In this document: piece by piece, positions 55,359 through 64,000 of the stretch | Numbering within the stretch: the stretch's first letter is position 1 | How the letters are laid out: the number at the start of each line of letters is the position of its first letter | Assembly: GCF_002259485.1 (NCBI RefSeq) | Contig: NZ_NPGA01000007.1 | Coordinates: 186,001 to 250,000 of the forward strand | Length of the DNA: 64,000 nucleotides | Reading direction: 5' to 3' | Source: Rhodococcus sp. 14-1411-2a | GTDB lineage: Bacteria > Actinomycetota > Actinomycetes > Mycobacteriales > Mycobacteriaceae | The notes under the pieces: model-generated | The model's input: only the letters and a program-made list of their open reading frames with translations | Told to the model about the DNA's origin: nothing | Databases searched by the model: none | Made by a program: the position numbers and the translations under genes

Positions 55359-56825
55359 CTACCGGGCAGGTCCGTCCCGGTCTCCTGGAGGTGCAACGAC
55401 CTCGGCATCCAGCGGTTCGGCGGTAGCAGCCTCGACGATCGCGTCCGGTTCTTCGGCCGCTGGCATCTCGGCCGGGACGTCGTCGACGACCTCCGCCTCG
55501 ACGACATCCTCGACCACCTCGGTCTGTTCGTCGTCCTCCGATTCGGACGGGGCGGTCTCGGACGGGTCAGGCACGGATGGGGCCGGTTCGATCGCCAACT
55601 CGGCCACAGGTACCGGAGTCGGAGCGGGATCGTCGCGAGTCGGCTCGGGTTCTGCTCGACGCCACACGACGAAGGCTGCGGAGGCGGAACCGACGACGGC
55701 CAGCCAAGCGAACGTCAACAGCCCGAAGCTCCAGACGGTGACTTCGACTGTTCCGAACGTGCCGAGGTTTCCGCCCGCGGCGTAGCCGAGCAGTGCTGCG
55801 AGCGCTCCGGCCGCGGCCGCCACGACCCATACCGAGGACACTGCAACCTGGATGTCGGCGCTGCGGATGGCGCAGTCGCGGCCGAGCAGCAGTCCGGCGC
55901 CGATAGGGACGACGAGCATGACGACCCAGATCGTCTGGGCCGATCCTTCGGGGAGGACGGCCAGGATCGGCAGCGGTGGTAGCGGTCCTCCGGTGGTGGA
56001 GAACAGGCTGACCGACGCCTCGCCGAACCCGGCTGTGGAACCGGTGGCCACCGCGAGTGCACCGATGACGATGTTGGGGAGATAGAGCACGGACAGCACG
56101 GTCAGCCCGAGCATGCCGACAACATCGCCTCCGCTCTCGAGCAGTGCGCCGGCGGTCTCCCAGGAGACGAGCAGGGCGAGCAGTACGACCGCCGCCCCGC
56201 CTGCAGCGAGGATCGACAGCGCGCGCACGAAGGGCGCAACGAGCGCGCGAACCCAGTCCGGAAGTCCGCGGCGGATCACCACCGAGTCCCAGCACGCGAA
56301 GAGCAGACCGGTTCCGGATGCGGCCCCGTGCACGCCTGTGACCCAGGAGAAGGCCACGAGAGCATTGGGACTGGACAGTCCGATGACGGTGGACGCGTCC
56401 TTGGCGACGGCCAGAGCGATGGCGGTGACGGCGAGCGGGCCCGCCATCGACGCCGCGAATACCCACCGAAGCACGCGACGGTCGGTGTCGGAGTCCACCG
56501 CGTGGTGGACGGTACGAGCGACGGACCAGCCGATGATCAGGGTCGGCAGCAGCGGTGCGACGCCGAGGGATGTGCCGCCGATACTCAGGGGCACCAGGTG
56601 CACGGCGAACCACGAACCGGCGATCGCTCCGAGCGTTCCGGTGAGGTCGCTGTTGGCCGAGACGAGGGTGACCAGAGCAAGGGTCGTCGCGATCACCACG
56701 ACCAGTCCGGAGGTCTTGAAGGCCACTGCGGCGAGCATGCGCGACTGATCGGGCGTCGGTCCGGTGCTCGCGCGGGGAGCCCGGGCGGCCGCGCGTCGCG
56801 TCTCTCGGTTCAATAGATCGCTCAT
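55359..56825 (-). CDS. DUF6350 family polytopic membrane protein
   Basis: A 488-residue protein with about ten transmembrane helices over residues 30-390, then an acidic Glu/Pro/Val-rich cytoplasmic tail (about 400-488). Homologues lie just before purN in mycobacteria and other actinobacteria, with unknown function. The tail is unusually acidic and probably disordered. It forms part of the DUF5336, DUF6350, purN, purH series. Confidence 0.82.
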   Translation of the reverse strand: MSDLLNRETRRAAARAPRASTGPTPDQSRMLAAVAFKTSGLVVVIATTLALVTLVSANSDLTGTLGAIAGSWFAVHLVPLSIGGTSLGVAPLLPTLIIGWSVARTVHHAVDSDTDRRVLRWVFAASMAGPLAVTAIALAVAKDASTVIGLSSPNALVAFSWVTGVHGAASGTGLLFACWDSVVIRRGLPDWVRALVAPFVRALSILAAGGAAVVLLALLVSWETAGALLESGGDVVGMLGLTVLSVLYLPNIVIGALAVATGSTAGFGEASVSLFSTTGGPLPPLPILAVLPEGSAQTIWVVMLVVPIGAGLLLGRDCAIRSADIQVAVSSVWVVAAAAGALAALLGYAAGGNLGTFGTVEVTVWSFGLLTFAWLAVVGSASAAFVVWRRAEPEPTRDDPAPTPVPVAELAIEPAPSVPDPSETAPSESEDDEQTEVVEDVVEAEVVDDVPAEMPAAEEPDAIVEAATAEPLDAEVVAPPGDRDGPAR

Positions 56826-56845
56826 CGCAACGAGAGTCGCATCAT

Positions 56846-56878
56846 CTTCGCGGCGCGCCGGTCAGGCGCGCCGCGAAG
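56846..56878 (-). terminator. GC-rich hairpin after the DUF5336 gene
   Basis: CTTCGCGGCGCGCC (56846-56859) pairs perfectly with 56865-56878. It lies 19 bases past the DUF5336 stop on the minus strand and ahead of the DUF6350 start, separating the two genes. Confidence 0.75.
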
Positions 56879-56896
56879 TGGGTTGTGATGCCTGAA

Positions 56897-58093
56897 TCAG
56901 TCGTTCTTCTTCTCGTCGTCCACAGCAGGAGTGGCACCGAACGACTGAGTGGGCGCGCCGTATGGCGTCGACTGCTCGCCCGATTCGGGCTCGTCCGACT
57001 TCGCCGGAGGCTGGCCGTATCCCGAAGGCTGGCCGTACTGGTACTGGTTCGGCGGATAGGCCTGCCCGCTCGGACCGGTGTACGGCGGCGGTGCATAGCC
57101 GCCCTGAGGCGACGAGGGGTTGGGGGCGGACTGTCCGTACGGCGGCTGCCCACCCGGGTTGTAGGAATGCTGACCCGACGCCTGTCCGCTCGGTGCTTGA
57201 CCGCTGAGACCTTGACCGCTGGGACCTTGACCGAAGTTCGACGAGGTTCCCTGAGGCTGACCGTACGACGGCGGGTTGCCGTAGGCCTGCGGTTGCGAGG
57301 GTCCACCGAACGACGTCGTCGGCGCGTTGTACGGGTTCTGCTGGCCGTATCCGGGCTGCTGATTCTGGTTGCCGTAGCCCGCAGGCTTGGGAGCCGGAGC
57401 CTTGACGATGCCCGCGTCGAGCAGCAGTGCCAGCACCGCGGCGGCTGCTTGGACGAAGCCGAGGACGAGCACCAGGATCGCACCGATACCGAGCGAGCTG
57501 GTGGTGCTGGCGAACTCGTTGCCCTCTGCGCTGGGCAGACTGAACGACTGGAAGACCAGCACCAGCCAGCCGGCGATCGCCAGGGCGGCAACCACGGCCT
57601 GGTTCCTGGCGTCCTTCTGTATGAGCGAGGCACCGGCGATCAAGCCCGCTGCCAGCAGCAGAGCAACCGACACGGCGCTTCCGCCGGAGGCGAAGAAGGT
57701 GGTGCTGAACGACGTCTGGATGCTGCTCGGCAGTTCCTGAGACGAGGTGACCTCGGCGGTGACGAGGTCCAGCAGGCCGAGCAGGAAGGTGACGACGCCG
57801 AGCCCGAGGATCACGAACGTGAGAATTTTCGGCAGATTCGCCAGACCTGATCCGGGCGACTTACGTCCGGACGCGGCCGGCCCCGGTTCGGCCGGTGCCG
57901 AGGTGCCCGGCACCGGAGGGCCGAAGGGATTGGACACCGACGGCTGGTGAAAGGGCTGGTTCTGTCCTGGATGACCCTGTGGGTTGGACGACGGCTGATT
58001 CGGCGAGGACGACGGGCCGTAGGACGGGCCACCTCCGCCGTAGCCACCAGAGTTGGAGCCCCCTGTTTCAGGGCCGCCGGGCGAGTAGGTCAT
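56897..58093 (-). CDS. DUF5336 domain membrane protein with low-complexity tails
   Basis: A 398-residue protein. A Gly/Ser/Pro/Asn-rich N-terminus (1-85) is followed by four transmembrane helices (about 88-220) and a C-terminal Gln/Gly/Tyr/Pro-rich disordered tail (230-398). The mycobacterial homologue Rv0954 has been reported to associate with the division complex. The disordered tails resemble scaffold regions. The site is the cytoplasmic membrane. Confidence 0.85.
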   Translation of the reverse strand: MTYSPGGPETGGSNSGGYGGGGPSYGPSSSPNQPSSNPQGHPGQNQPFHQPSVSNPFGPPVPGTSAPAEPGPAASGRKSPGSGLANLPKILTFVILGLGVVTFLLGLLDLVTAEVTSSQELPSSIQTSFSTTFFASGGSAVSVALLLAAGLIAGASLIQKDARNQAVVAALAIAGWLVLVFQSFSLPSAEGNEFASTTSSLGIGAILVLVLGFVQAAAAVLALLLDAGIVKAPAPKPAGYGNQNQQPGYGQQNPYNAPTTSFGGPSQPQAYGNPPSYGQPQGTSSNFGQGPSGQGLSGQAPSGQASGQHSYNPGGQPPYGQSAPNPSSPQGGYAPPPYTGPSGQAYPPNQYQYGQPSGYGQPPAKSDEPESGEQSTPYGAPTQSFGATPAVDDEKKND

Positions 58094-58126
58094 CGCGTCT
58101 CCTCATCTGAGATTGTCCGTACCCCA

Positions 58127-58174
58127 GGTCGGTCGGGTCCGAGAACTCACGCTACTGCACGGACCCGACCGATC
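58127..58174 (-). terminator. Hairpin after the SfnG-like gene
   Basis: Arms 58127-58141 and 58160-58174 pair in 14 of 15 positions (core GGTCGGTCGGGTCCG) with an 18-base loop. It lies 14 bases past the monooxygenase stop on the minus strand. It also falls in the leader of the DUF5336 gene. Confidence 0.6.
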
Positions 58175-58188
58175 GCGGAACCGAAAGG

Positions 58189-59313
58189 TCAGCGGGCTGC
58201 CACCAGCTCCTGGTCGTTCGCCTCGGCGGCCTCGAGTTCGCGAACCAGCGGCAGGACTTTCGCCCCGAAGTACTCGATCTCCTCCTGGAAGTGCAGGAAG
58301 CCGCCGAGAATCAGATCGACGCCGCGGCGACGGTAGGCCACGATACGCTCGGCCACCTGCTCCGGGGTGCCGATCAACTGCGTCTTGAACCCGTCGTTGT
58401 ACTGAACGAGGTCCTCGAACGTCGAGTCGGCCCACATTCCCTTCTTGTCGCCTGTCGAATTGCCGGCCTGTTGCACCGCTCCCTTGAAACCTTCGACGGC
58501 AGGCTTGTTGGCCTTCTCTATGATCTCGCGCAATGTGTCTCGCGCTTCCTTCTCGCTGTCTCGCGCGATGATGAAGCCGTTGAGCCCGAACTTGACCTCA
58601 CGCTGGTGATCACGCGCGACGCGTCGGAGATTGTCGAGTTGCTCGGTGACGCCGTCGAAATCTTTGCCGTTGCTGAAGTACCAGTCCGAGTACCGTCCGG
58701 CATTCTCCTGCGCTGCAGACGAATTGCCGCCCTGGAACAGTTCCGGGTTGGGACGACCGGGAGTGTTCAGCGGTTTGGGCTTGAGGGTGAAGTCGTGGAT
58801 CCGATAGAAGTCGCCGCGGAAGTCGACGTCGTCCTCGGTCCAGATCTTTCGCAGCACCTGCAGGAATTCTGCACTGCGACGGTATCTTTCGTCATGTTCG
58901 AGCCATGGCTCGCCGAGGTGGGTGAACTCGTCCTTGAACCAGCCACTGACGACGTTGACGGCGAAGCGGCCGTTGGACAAGTGATCCGCGGTTGCGCCGA
59001 GCTTGGCCAGTACCGCCGGCTGCCACAGCCCGGGATGCACTGCAGCAATGACTTTGAGCCGCTCGGTCGCCAGCAGCAACGCGAGCGAGAAGCTGGTCGA
59101 CTCGTGCTGGAACTCGGCCCCGTAGCTGGCTTCGTAGCGCACCTGACTCAAGGCGTATTCGAAACCGTTGTTCTCGGCCGTCTGCGCCAGCTTCTTGTTG
59201 TACTCGTAATCCCAGCTGGTGCGCTGTTCGATGGTGCTGGTGACCAGGCCTCCCGAGACATTGGGAACCCAGTATGCGAATTTGATCGCGTCGGTGATTT
59301 TTTCGGTGCTCAT
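58189..59313 (-). CDS. sfnG: FMNH2-dependent dimethylsulfone monooxygenase SfnG
   Basis: A 374-residue luciferase-like flavin monooxygenase. It opens FAYWVPNVSGGLVTSTIEQR and contains WFKDEFTHLGEPWLEHDERY and NVVSGW, close to SfnG, which converts dimethylsulfone to methanesulfinate for sulfur supply. It follows an acyl-CoA-dehydrogenase-fold monooxygenase, with a palindromic repeat in the 108-base gap. Regulation by sulfur starvation is expected but not visible. Confidence 0.88.
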   Translation of the reverse strand: MSTEKITDAIKFAYWVPNVSGGLVTSTIEQRTSWDYEYNKKLAQTAENNGFEYALSQVRYEASYGAEFQHESTSFSLALLLATERLKVIAAVHPGLWQPAVLAKLGATADHLSNGRFAVNVVSGWFKDEFTHLGEPWLEHDERYRRSAEFLQVLRKIWTEDDVDFRGDFYRIHDFTLKPKPLNTPGRPNPELFQGGNSSAAQENAGRYSDWYFSNGKDFDGVTEQLDNLRRVARDHQREVKFGLNGFIIARDSEKEARDTLREIIEKANKPAVEGFKGAVQQAGNSTGDKKGMWADSTFEDLVQYNDGFKTQLIGTPEQVAERIVAYRRRGVDLILGGFLHFQEEIEYFGAKVLPLVRELEAAEANDQELVAAR

Positions 59314-59331
59314 GTGTGCGTCATCCTTCGG

Positions 59332-59384
59332 CGGATCAATGTGCCATCCACGCGCTCAGATGGTGTGAATGGCACATTCATCCG
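59332..59384 (+). repeat. Dispersed palindromic element, family B, copy 2
   Basis: Arms 59332-59351 and 59365-59384 pair in 18 of 20 positions and carry the AATGTGCCATNCAC core of family B (compare 28648-28700). It lies between two same-strand genes, in the leader of sfnG. Confidence 0.7.
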
Positions 59385-59421
59385 GAAATCGGGGGTCGGA
59401 TCGGGGCCAGAAAGGTGGGGA

Positions 59422-60645
59422 CTACGAGTACCAGGTGGGCTCGGGCAGTTCGCCCGTGAGAACCCAGCGCCCGACCTCGCGTCGCTTGTATGCGACCGGA
59501 TCGTGCAGGGTGTGCGTACGCACGTTGCGCCAGAATCGGTCGAAGCCGTACTTGCTGGCCGTCGCACGCGCGCCGAGCGCCTCGAACACCGTCGAGGTGA
59601 TCTCCAGCGAGACCTCGGTTGCGCGAGCCTTGACGGCGGCGACGCGTACCTCGTGATCACCGCGCTCCTCGGCGGTGACGTTCCAAGCGTTGTCGTGAAT
59701 CTTCTGTCCCTCCAATGCAACTGCGTCGGCGAGAGCTTCGACGGCCCAGAGCTTGGAGGTCAGATCGCCGTAGATGTCGATGATGTACGGCTCGTCGACG
59801 GCCTTGTCCACGGTGCTGTGCAGCCAGGCACGGGTTTTGTCCTTGGTGTACGACGCGGCCTCCTCCAGTGCGCCCCTCGCGATACCGAGGTAGAAGTTGA
59901 CGAACACCAGCTGGATGGTCGGAACGTTGAGGGTGTTGTAGACGCGGGGCTGAAAAGCTTTGTCCACGAACCCTGCTGCGCTGGCCCAGTCGACGCGAAC
60001 CTTGTCGATGGTGACACTGCCGCTCTCGGTCTGACGCTGGCCTATGTTGTCCCAGTCGTCGTGGAAGGACAGACCCTCGATGTTCGACGGCACGATCGCG
60101 AACACGTGATCGGTGCTGCCCTCGAGAGCACCTTCGAGCACGGTGACGTCGGAGACGCGACTGCCGGTGGAGAAGGTCTTCTTGCCGTCGAACACGATGG
60201 TGTCACCCTCGTCGGTGACGGCGACATCGTTGTCACGAGGGTTGACGGCACCGCCGAAGAACCATTTGTTCTTCGTGGCGTCTGCTTCGACGGCCTCGAT
60301 CTGCTCGGAAGTTCCGACGAGTCGTGCGGCCCAGAACCACAGCAGGTGGTAGCCCAGCAGCTGACCGATCGAGCCGTCGGCCTTCGAGACGGTGCGAATC
60401 ACCTGGTAGGCCGTCGGCCAATTCTGTCCTGCGCCACCGTGTTCGACGGGGCCGAGCAGGGTGACGAGGCCCGCGTCCTTGAGCAGCTGCACCTCGGCGG
60501 TGGGGATCTCGCGTCCCTTGTCGCGAGCGACGGCATCGACAGCGAGGAGTTGAGCTACCTCACCGGCGCGGGAAATCCATCCGGCAGCAGTGGTGGGGGC
60601 GTCGGGCCAGGACTTGGTGAGGGCACGGTTCTCGGTGGTTGTCAT
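59422..60645 (-). CDS. Acyl-CoA dehydrogenase-fold flavin monooxygenase (SfnB/DszC-like)
   Basis: A 407-residue protein of the acyl-CoA dehydrogenase fold, but resembling the desulfurisation monooxygenase group (DszC, SfnB): GLVTLLGPVEHGGAGQNWPTAYQVIRTVSKADGSIGQLLGYHLLW near the start and RVYNTLNVPTIQLVFVNFYLGIARGAL in the middle. Paired with SfnG it probably helps release sulfur from organosulfur compounds. The electron donor is unknown. ATG 60645 was chosen at the natural MTTTENRALTKSW start. Confidence 0.85.
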   Translation of the reverse strand: MTTTENRALTKSWPDAPTTAAGWISRAGEVAQLLAVDAVARDKGREIPTAEVQLLKDAGLVTLLGPVEHGGAGQNWPTAYQVIRTVSKADGSIGQLLGYHLLWFWAARLVGTSEQIEAVEADATKNKWFFGGAVNPRDNDVAVTDEGDTIVFDGKKTFSTGSRVSDVTVLEGALEGSTDHVFAIVPSNIEGLSFHDDWDNIGQRQTESGSVTIDKVRVDWASAAGFVDKAFQPRVYNTLNVPTIQLVFVNFYLGIARGALEEAASYTKDKTRAWLHSTVDKAVDEPYIIDIYGDLTSKLWAVEALADAVALEGQKIHDNAWNVTAEERGDHEVRVAAVKARATEVSLEITSTVFEALGARATASKYGFDRFWRNVRTHTLHDPVAYKRREVGRWVLTGELPEPTWYS

Positions 60646-60713
60646 GACGATCAGTGAAGTCCTGCTCCGAGCCCGGGACCACACTTCGAATCAGCGTGAT
60701 TTCAACAGCGCCG

Positions 60714-61061
60714 TCAGCTCCGCAGAATTTTCTCCATCTTCTTGCCCTTGGCGAGTTCGTCGATCAGCTTGTCCAGGTATCGGATTTTCTGCATCAGAGG
60801 GTCCTCGACGTTCTCGACGCGAATGCCGCAGACGACTCCGGTGATCAGGGTCGCGTTCGAGTTGAGGTCCGCTGCCGCGAAGAACTCGTCGAACGTCGTG
60901 TCGTCCTTCAGGTGGCGCTCGAGAGTTGGCTGATCGAAGCCGGTGAGCCAGCGGATGATCTCGTCGACCTCGGCTTTCGTCCGACCTTTGCGCTCGGCTT
61001 TGTTCACGTAGTGCGGATAGACCGAGCTGAAGGCGGTGGTGAAGATCCTGTGCACGCGCAT
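60714..61061 (-). CDS. DUF2200 domain-containing protein
   Basis: A 115-residue cytoplasmic protein: [40 protein letters not shown], ending [19 protein letters not shown]. This matches the DUF2200 family, of unknown function. ATG 61061 is preferred over the TTG three bases upstream. It is a single gene between the sulfur pair and sucD. Confidence 0.85.
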   Translation of the reverse strand: MRVHRIFTTAFSSVYPHYVNKAERKGRTKAEVDEIIRWLTGFDQPTLERHLKDDTTFDEFFAAADLNSNATLITGVVCGIRVENVEDPLMQKIRYLDKLIDELAKGKKMEKILRS

Positions 61062-61148
61062 CAATCTAGACCCCGCCGCGTGAATGTGACTTTGCCGCGC
61101 CCAGACGTGTGCAGTGGTCCATTGACGCGAACCGGGGCGCGCGCACGA

Positions 61149-61182
61149 AAAAGCCCGCCACCGAAGTCGGTGGCGGGCTTTT
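61149..61182 (-). terminator. Bidirectional terminator after sucD
   Basis: AAAAGCCCGCCACCG (61149-61163) pairs perfectly with 61168-61182. Both arms end in A/T runs, so it is a classical terminator in both directions. It is 15 bases past the sucD stop and closes the sucC-sucD operon. Confidence 0.9.
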
Positions 61183-61196
61183 CACAGAAGCGAGTC

Positions 61197-62108
61197 CTAC
61201 TTGACGGACAGCGATTCCAGGATTTCGCGCGCGAGGGCAGCGGTCTCGGACGGCGTCTTGCCGACCTTGACGCCTGCGGCCTCTAGTGCGTCCTTCTTCG
61301 CCTGCGCCGTTCCCAGCGAGCCGGAGACGATGGCACCTGCGTGGCCCATGGTCTTGCCCTCGGGAGCGGTGAAGCCTGCGACGTAGCCGACGACCGGCTT
61401 GGTCACGTTGGCCTTGATGTAATCGGCTGCGCGCTCTTCGGCGTCGCCGCCGATCTCACCGATCATGACGATGATCTTGGTGTCGGGATCCGCTTCGAAC
61501 GCCTCGATGGCGTCGATGTGGGTGGTTCCGATGACGGGGTCGCCGCCGATGCCGATGGCGGTCGAGAAGCCGAAGTCACGCAGCTCGAACATCATCTGGT
61601 AGGTCAGCGTGCCGCTCTTGGAGACCAGGCCGATGGGGCCGGTTCCCGAGATGTTGGCGGGCGTGATGCCGACGAGAGCCTCACCGGGAGTGATGATTCC
61701 GGGGCAGTTGGGCCCGATGATGCGGGTCTTCTTGCCCTTCTCCACGTTGTAGGCCCACGCGTACGCGGAGTCCTGCACGGGGATGCCCTCGGTGATGACG
61801 ACGAGCAGCGGGATCTCGGCGTCGATGGCCTCGACGATGGCGTCCTTGGAGAATGCCGGCGGGACGAACGCGATGGAGACGTCCGCTCCGGTCTTCTCCA
61901 TGGCCTCGGCGACGGAGCCGAAGACCGGGAGTTCGATGTCGTTGCCGTCGGCGTCGACGTGCTTGACCGTGGTTCCGGCCTTACGTGCGTTGACGCCACC
62001 GACGACCTGGGTTCCGGCCTTGAGCATCAGGGCGGTGTGCTTGGTGCCTTCGCCGCCGGTGATGCCCTGGACGATGACCTTGTTGTCCTTGTTCAGAAAG
62101 ATAGACAT
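61197..62108 (-). CDS. sucD: Succinate--CoA ligase subunit alpha
   Basis: A 303-residue TCA-cycle enzyme subunit. CoA-binding domain: [19 protein letters not shown] at the start. The phospho-histidine is His in [11 protein letters not shown] near residue 255, and [10 protein letters not shown] is also present. It follows sucC by eight bases in one operon and is closed by a strong terminator. Confidence 0.97.
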   Translation of the reverse strand: MSIFLNKDNKVIVQGITGGEGTKHTALMLKAGTQVVGGVNARKAGTTVKHVDADGNDIELPVFGSVAEAMEKTGADVSIAFVPPAFSKDAIVEAIDAEIPLLVVITEGIPVQDSAYAWAYNVEKGKKTRIIGPNCPGIITPGEALVGITPANISGTGPIGLVSKSGTLTYQMMFELRDFGFSTAIGIGGDPVIGTTHIDAIEAFEADPDTKIIVMIGEIGGDAEERAADYIKANVTKPVVGYVAGFTAPEGKTMGHAGAIVSGSLGTAQAKKDALEAAGVKVGKTPSETAALAREILESLSVK

Positions 62109-62116
62109 TGTTTCCT

Positions 62117-63280
62117 CTACTTCGCTGCCAGCTCGGCGGCCTTGTCGGCGCCCTCGTCCATGGTTCCGGCGAGCGTCACCAGCGGGTGCGCGGCGTCGGC
62201 GAGAATCTTGCGGCCCTCTTCGACCTTGTTGCCGTCGAGACGGACGACCAGCGGCTTGTTGGCGTCGTCGCCCAGCTTCTTCAGTGCGCCGACGATGCCG
62301 TTGGCTACTGCGTCGCATGCGGTGATGCCGCCGAAGACGTTGACGAACACGCTCTTGACCTGCTCGTCACCGAGGATGACGTCGAGGCCTGCGGCCATGA
62401 CCTCGGCAGAAGCGCCGCCGCCGATGTCGAGGAAGTTGGCGGGCTTGACGCCGCCGTGTGCCTCGCCCGCGTATGCGACGACGTCGAGGGTCGACATGAC
62501 CAGCCCGGCACCGTTTCCGATGATGCCGACCTGTCCGTCGAGCTTGACGTAGTTGAGGTCGTTCTCCTTGGCCTTGGCCTCGAGGGGATCGGCTGCGTCC
62601 TTGTCCTCGAACTCGGCGTGGCCGGCCTGACGGAAGTCTGCGTTGGCGTCGAGCGTCACCTTGCCGTCGAGGGCCAGGATCTGATCGTCCGGGGTGCGAA
62701 CCAGCGGGTTGACCTCGACCAGGAGAGCGTCTTCGTTGATGAAGACCTCCCACAGCTTCTGGATGGTCACCGCAGCGGCGTCGAGCACCTCGGCGGGAAG
62801 CTTGCCCTTTTCAGCGATTTCACGAGCAAAAGCAAGGTCGACACCCTTGACGGCGTCGACCGGGATACGTGCAAGTGCGTCGGGGTTCTCCTCCGCCGTC
62901 ACCTCGATTTCGACGCCACCCTCGACCGAACACATGGCGAGGTAGGTGCGGTTGGTGCGATCGAGCAGGAAGGAGATGTAGTACTCCTCGGCGATGTCGG
63001 AGGCTTCTGCAACGAGAAGCTTCTTGACGACATGGCCCTTGATGTCGAGTCCGAGAATCGCTTCTGCGTTCTCGGTGGCTGCTGCGACGTCCTTGGAGTA
63101 CTTGACGCCACCGGCCTTGCCGCGGCCGCCGACCTTGACCTGTGCCTTGACCATTACTGGCTTGCCGATTTCTTCGGCAATCTGTGTTGCTCCGGCGACC
63201 GTGTCGGTGACACGACCGGCGGAGGTGGGTACGCCATGCTTGGCGAACAATTCCTTCGCCTGGTATTCGAAGAGATCCAT
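62117..63280 (-). CDS. sucC: Succinate--CoA ligase subunit beta
   Basis: A 387-residue ADP- or GDP-forming subunit with an ATP-grasp domain: [19 protein letters not shown] at the start, [23 protein letters not shown], and the C-terminal NIFGG-type loop ([13 protein letters not shown]). It forms the alpha2beta2 or alphabeta enzyme with SucD. ATG 63280 is the family start. Confidence 0.97.
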   Translation of the reverse strand: MDLFEYQAKELFAKHGVPTSAGRVTDTVAGATQIAEEIGKPVMVKAQVKVGGRGKAGGVKYSKDVAAATENAEAILGLDIKGHVVKKLLVAEASDIAEEYYISFLLDRTNRTYLAMCSVEGGVEIEVTAEENPDALARIPVDAVKGVDLAFAREIAEKGKLPAEVLDAAAVTIQKLWEVFINEDALLVEVNPLVRTPDDQILALDGKVTLDANADFRQAGHAEFEDKDAADPLEAKAKENDLNYVKLDGQVGIIGNGAGLVMSTLDVVAYAGEAHGGVKPANFLDIGGGASAEVMAAGLDVILGDEQVKSVFVNVFGGITACDAVANGIVGALKKLGDDANKPLVVRLDGNKVEEGRKILADAAHPLVTLAGTMDEGADKAAELAAK

Positions 63281-63426
63281 CAGCTCACCGTCTCGTCTAC
63301 GTTGACGCCCGCTCCAGGGGTGTGAGCGGGTCTGAGCATGGACTTTATCCAGGTGTCCCGACCGCGCATCGGGCGCATGCATGCTATGTGGCCTATCTCA
63401 CCGCCACCGGCTCGATGAAACGGCCG

Positions 63427-64000
63427 TCACCGATCGTCGCGGCGGGCCGAAAGTGCCGCGGCGACACCGAGAACGACGATTCCCGCCACCAACGGGAGCA
63501 CCGCAGGCCCCATTTCCGGATCGGTGGCGCGTGCAGATGTCAGCGGCCACGACGCCAGATGGACGATCCCGGCGACGGCTGCTCCGCCGAGCAGGACGCT
63601 GCCGCGTGCGACCCGAGCTCGCGCCGCGACGACGGCGGCCACGACCACGCCGACGGCGAGCAGCATCTGTCCCCAGGTGTCCCAACCCCATGGGAATTCG
63701 GTGACGGTGGCGGCAGTGAAATCGCTGCCCCGATACAGCGGCAGAGCCAGGCCGACAGCGAGAAGTACTGCACCGAACAAGCCGGTACCGAGCACCACGC
63801 CGTCGGTTGATGCGTCTGCGGACGTATCGACGTCGTCGCGTTCGGCCGAGCCGGCGAACAGTGCCAGCAGTCCGGTGGCCACCGCTGCGACGACGCCCGC
63901 GATGATCGCCAGAGCGCCGATGCCGGCACCGACGCCGTCCACGTCCTCGGCGAGCACCACCGACTGCAGCACCCCAGCCGCTGCGGCAACCGCGCCGAGC
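63427..64000 (-). CDS. Polytopic membrane protein (5'-truncated by window edge)
   Basis: The frame stays open through the right edge, so the N-terminus is missing. At least 191 residues are visible. Four to five hydrophobic helices alternate with short acidic loops (ALAIIAGVVAAVATGLLALFAG, MLLAVGVVVAAVVAARARV). The start codon lies beyond the window. No family is recognised. It lies upstream of sucC on the same strand, with a 146-base gap. Confidence 0.75.
   Translation of the reverse strand, partial: LGAVAAAAGVLQSVVLAEDVDGVGAGIGALAIIAGVVAAVATGLLALFAGSAERDDVDTSADASTDGVVLGTGLFGAVLLAVGLALPLYRGSDFTAATVTEFPWGWDTWGQMLLAVGVVVAAVVAARARVARGSVLLGGAAVAGIVHLASWPLTSARATDPEMGPAVLPLVAGIVVLGVAAALSARRDDR

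Overview
The window is about 64 kb of high-GC actinobacterial chromosome. Gene content points to a mycolic-acid-containing member of the Mycobacteriales, most likely Rhodococcus or a close relative. The evidence is three MspA-type outer-membrane porins, a wax-ester/triacylglycerol synthase, RpfB, the corynebacterial Glp/GlpR pair, a Pmt mannosyltransferase, MprAB/PepD and zinc-independent ribosomal proteins. From memory, gene order largely follows the Mycobacterium tuberculosis sucCD-to-ksgA stretch. It carries Rhodococcus-specific insertions. I see no prophage, insertion sequence, integrase or CRISPR array.

Layout. 1-2.7 kb: a partial divergent gene, a small membrane protein with a TetR regulator, a WYL regulator and a non-specific nuclease. 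2.7-7.2 kb: rsmA, rpfB and tatD facing metG. 7.3-12.7 kb: wax-ester synthase, a hormone-sensitive-lipase-type esterase, an SRPBCC protein, rsmI and pmt. 12.7-17.6 kb: DoxX, GntR and NmrA-like genes, an ArsC-like protein, arcA, soxR and an SDR. 17.6-22.1 kb: a lower-GC accessory stretch with a ScbR-like TetR, two overlapping GyrI-like effector-binding proteins, a glycosyltransferase, an ORF broken by an in-frame TGA, a 36-residue Ser-rich peptide and tRNA-Ala(CGC). 22.1-28.6 kb: glpR, rimJ-like, glp and galU, then the folate cycloligase, a CIRCE-preceded ruc-like gene, a SAF protein and mscL. 28.7-32 kb: three MspA porins and a lipoprotein. 32.4-37.7 kb: moaB2, pepD/htrA, mprB, mprA and a TRIC channel. 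37.8-43.7 kb: a PASTA protein, corA, a Tat-exported phosphatase, rtcB and a ferritin-like/CCC1 fusion. 43.7-46.5 kb: a divergent zinc-starvation cluster (rpmF, rpmE2 and a COG0523 protein facing rpmB2, rpmG2, rpsN2 and rpsR2). 46.6-64 kb: an AEC transporter, a lipoprotein, a DUF1707 protein, a MoxR/VWA pair, an AbiEi-DUF559 gene between two palindromes, purH, purN, two membrane proteins, a sulfone-type monooxygenase pair, DUF2200, sucD, sucC and a partial membrane protein.

How the parts work together. MprA-type direct repeats occur upstream of both mprA and pepD, suggesting one envelope-stress module. Two Zur-type boxes in one intergenic region probably switch on both arms of the zinc-free ribosomal-protein cluster. 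At least sixteen genes start 6-9 bases after a TANNNT hexamer with no Shine-Dalgarno sequence, so leaderless mRNAs look common. Three families of short dispersed palindromes sit between genes. One family brackets the AbiEi-DUF559 gene.
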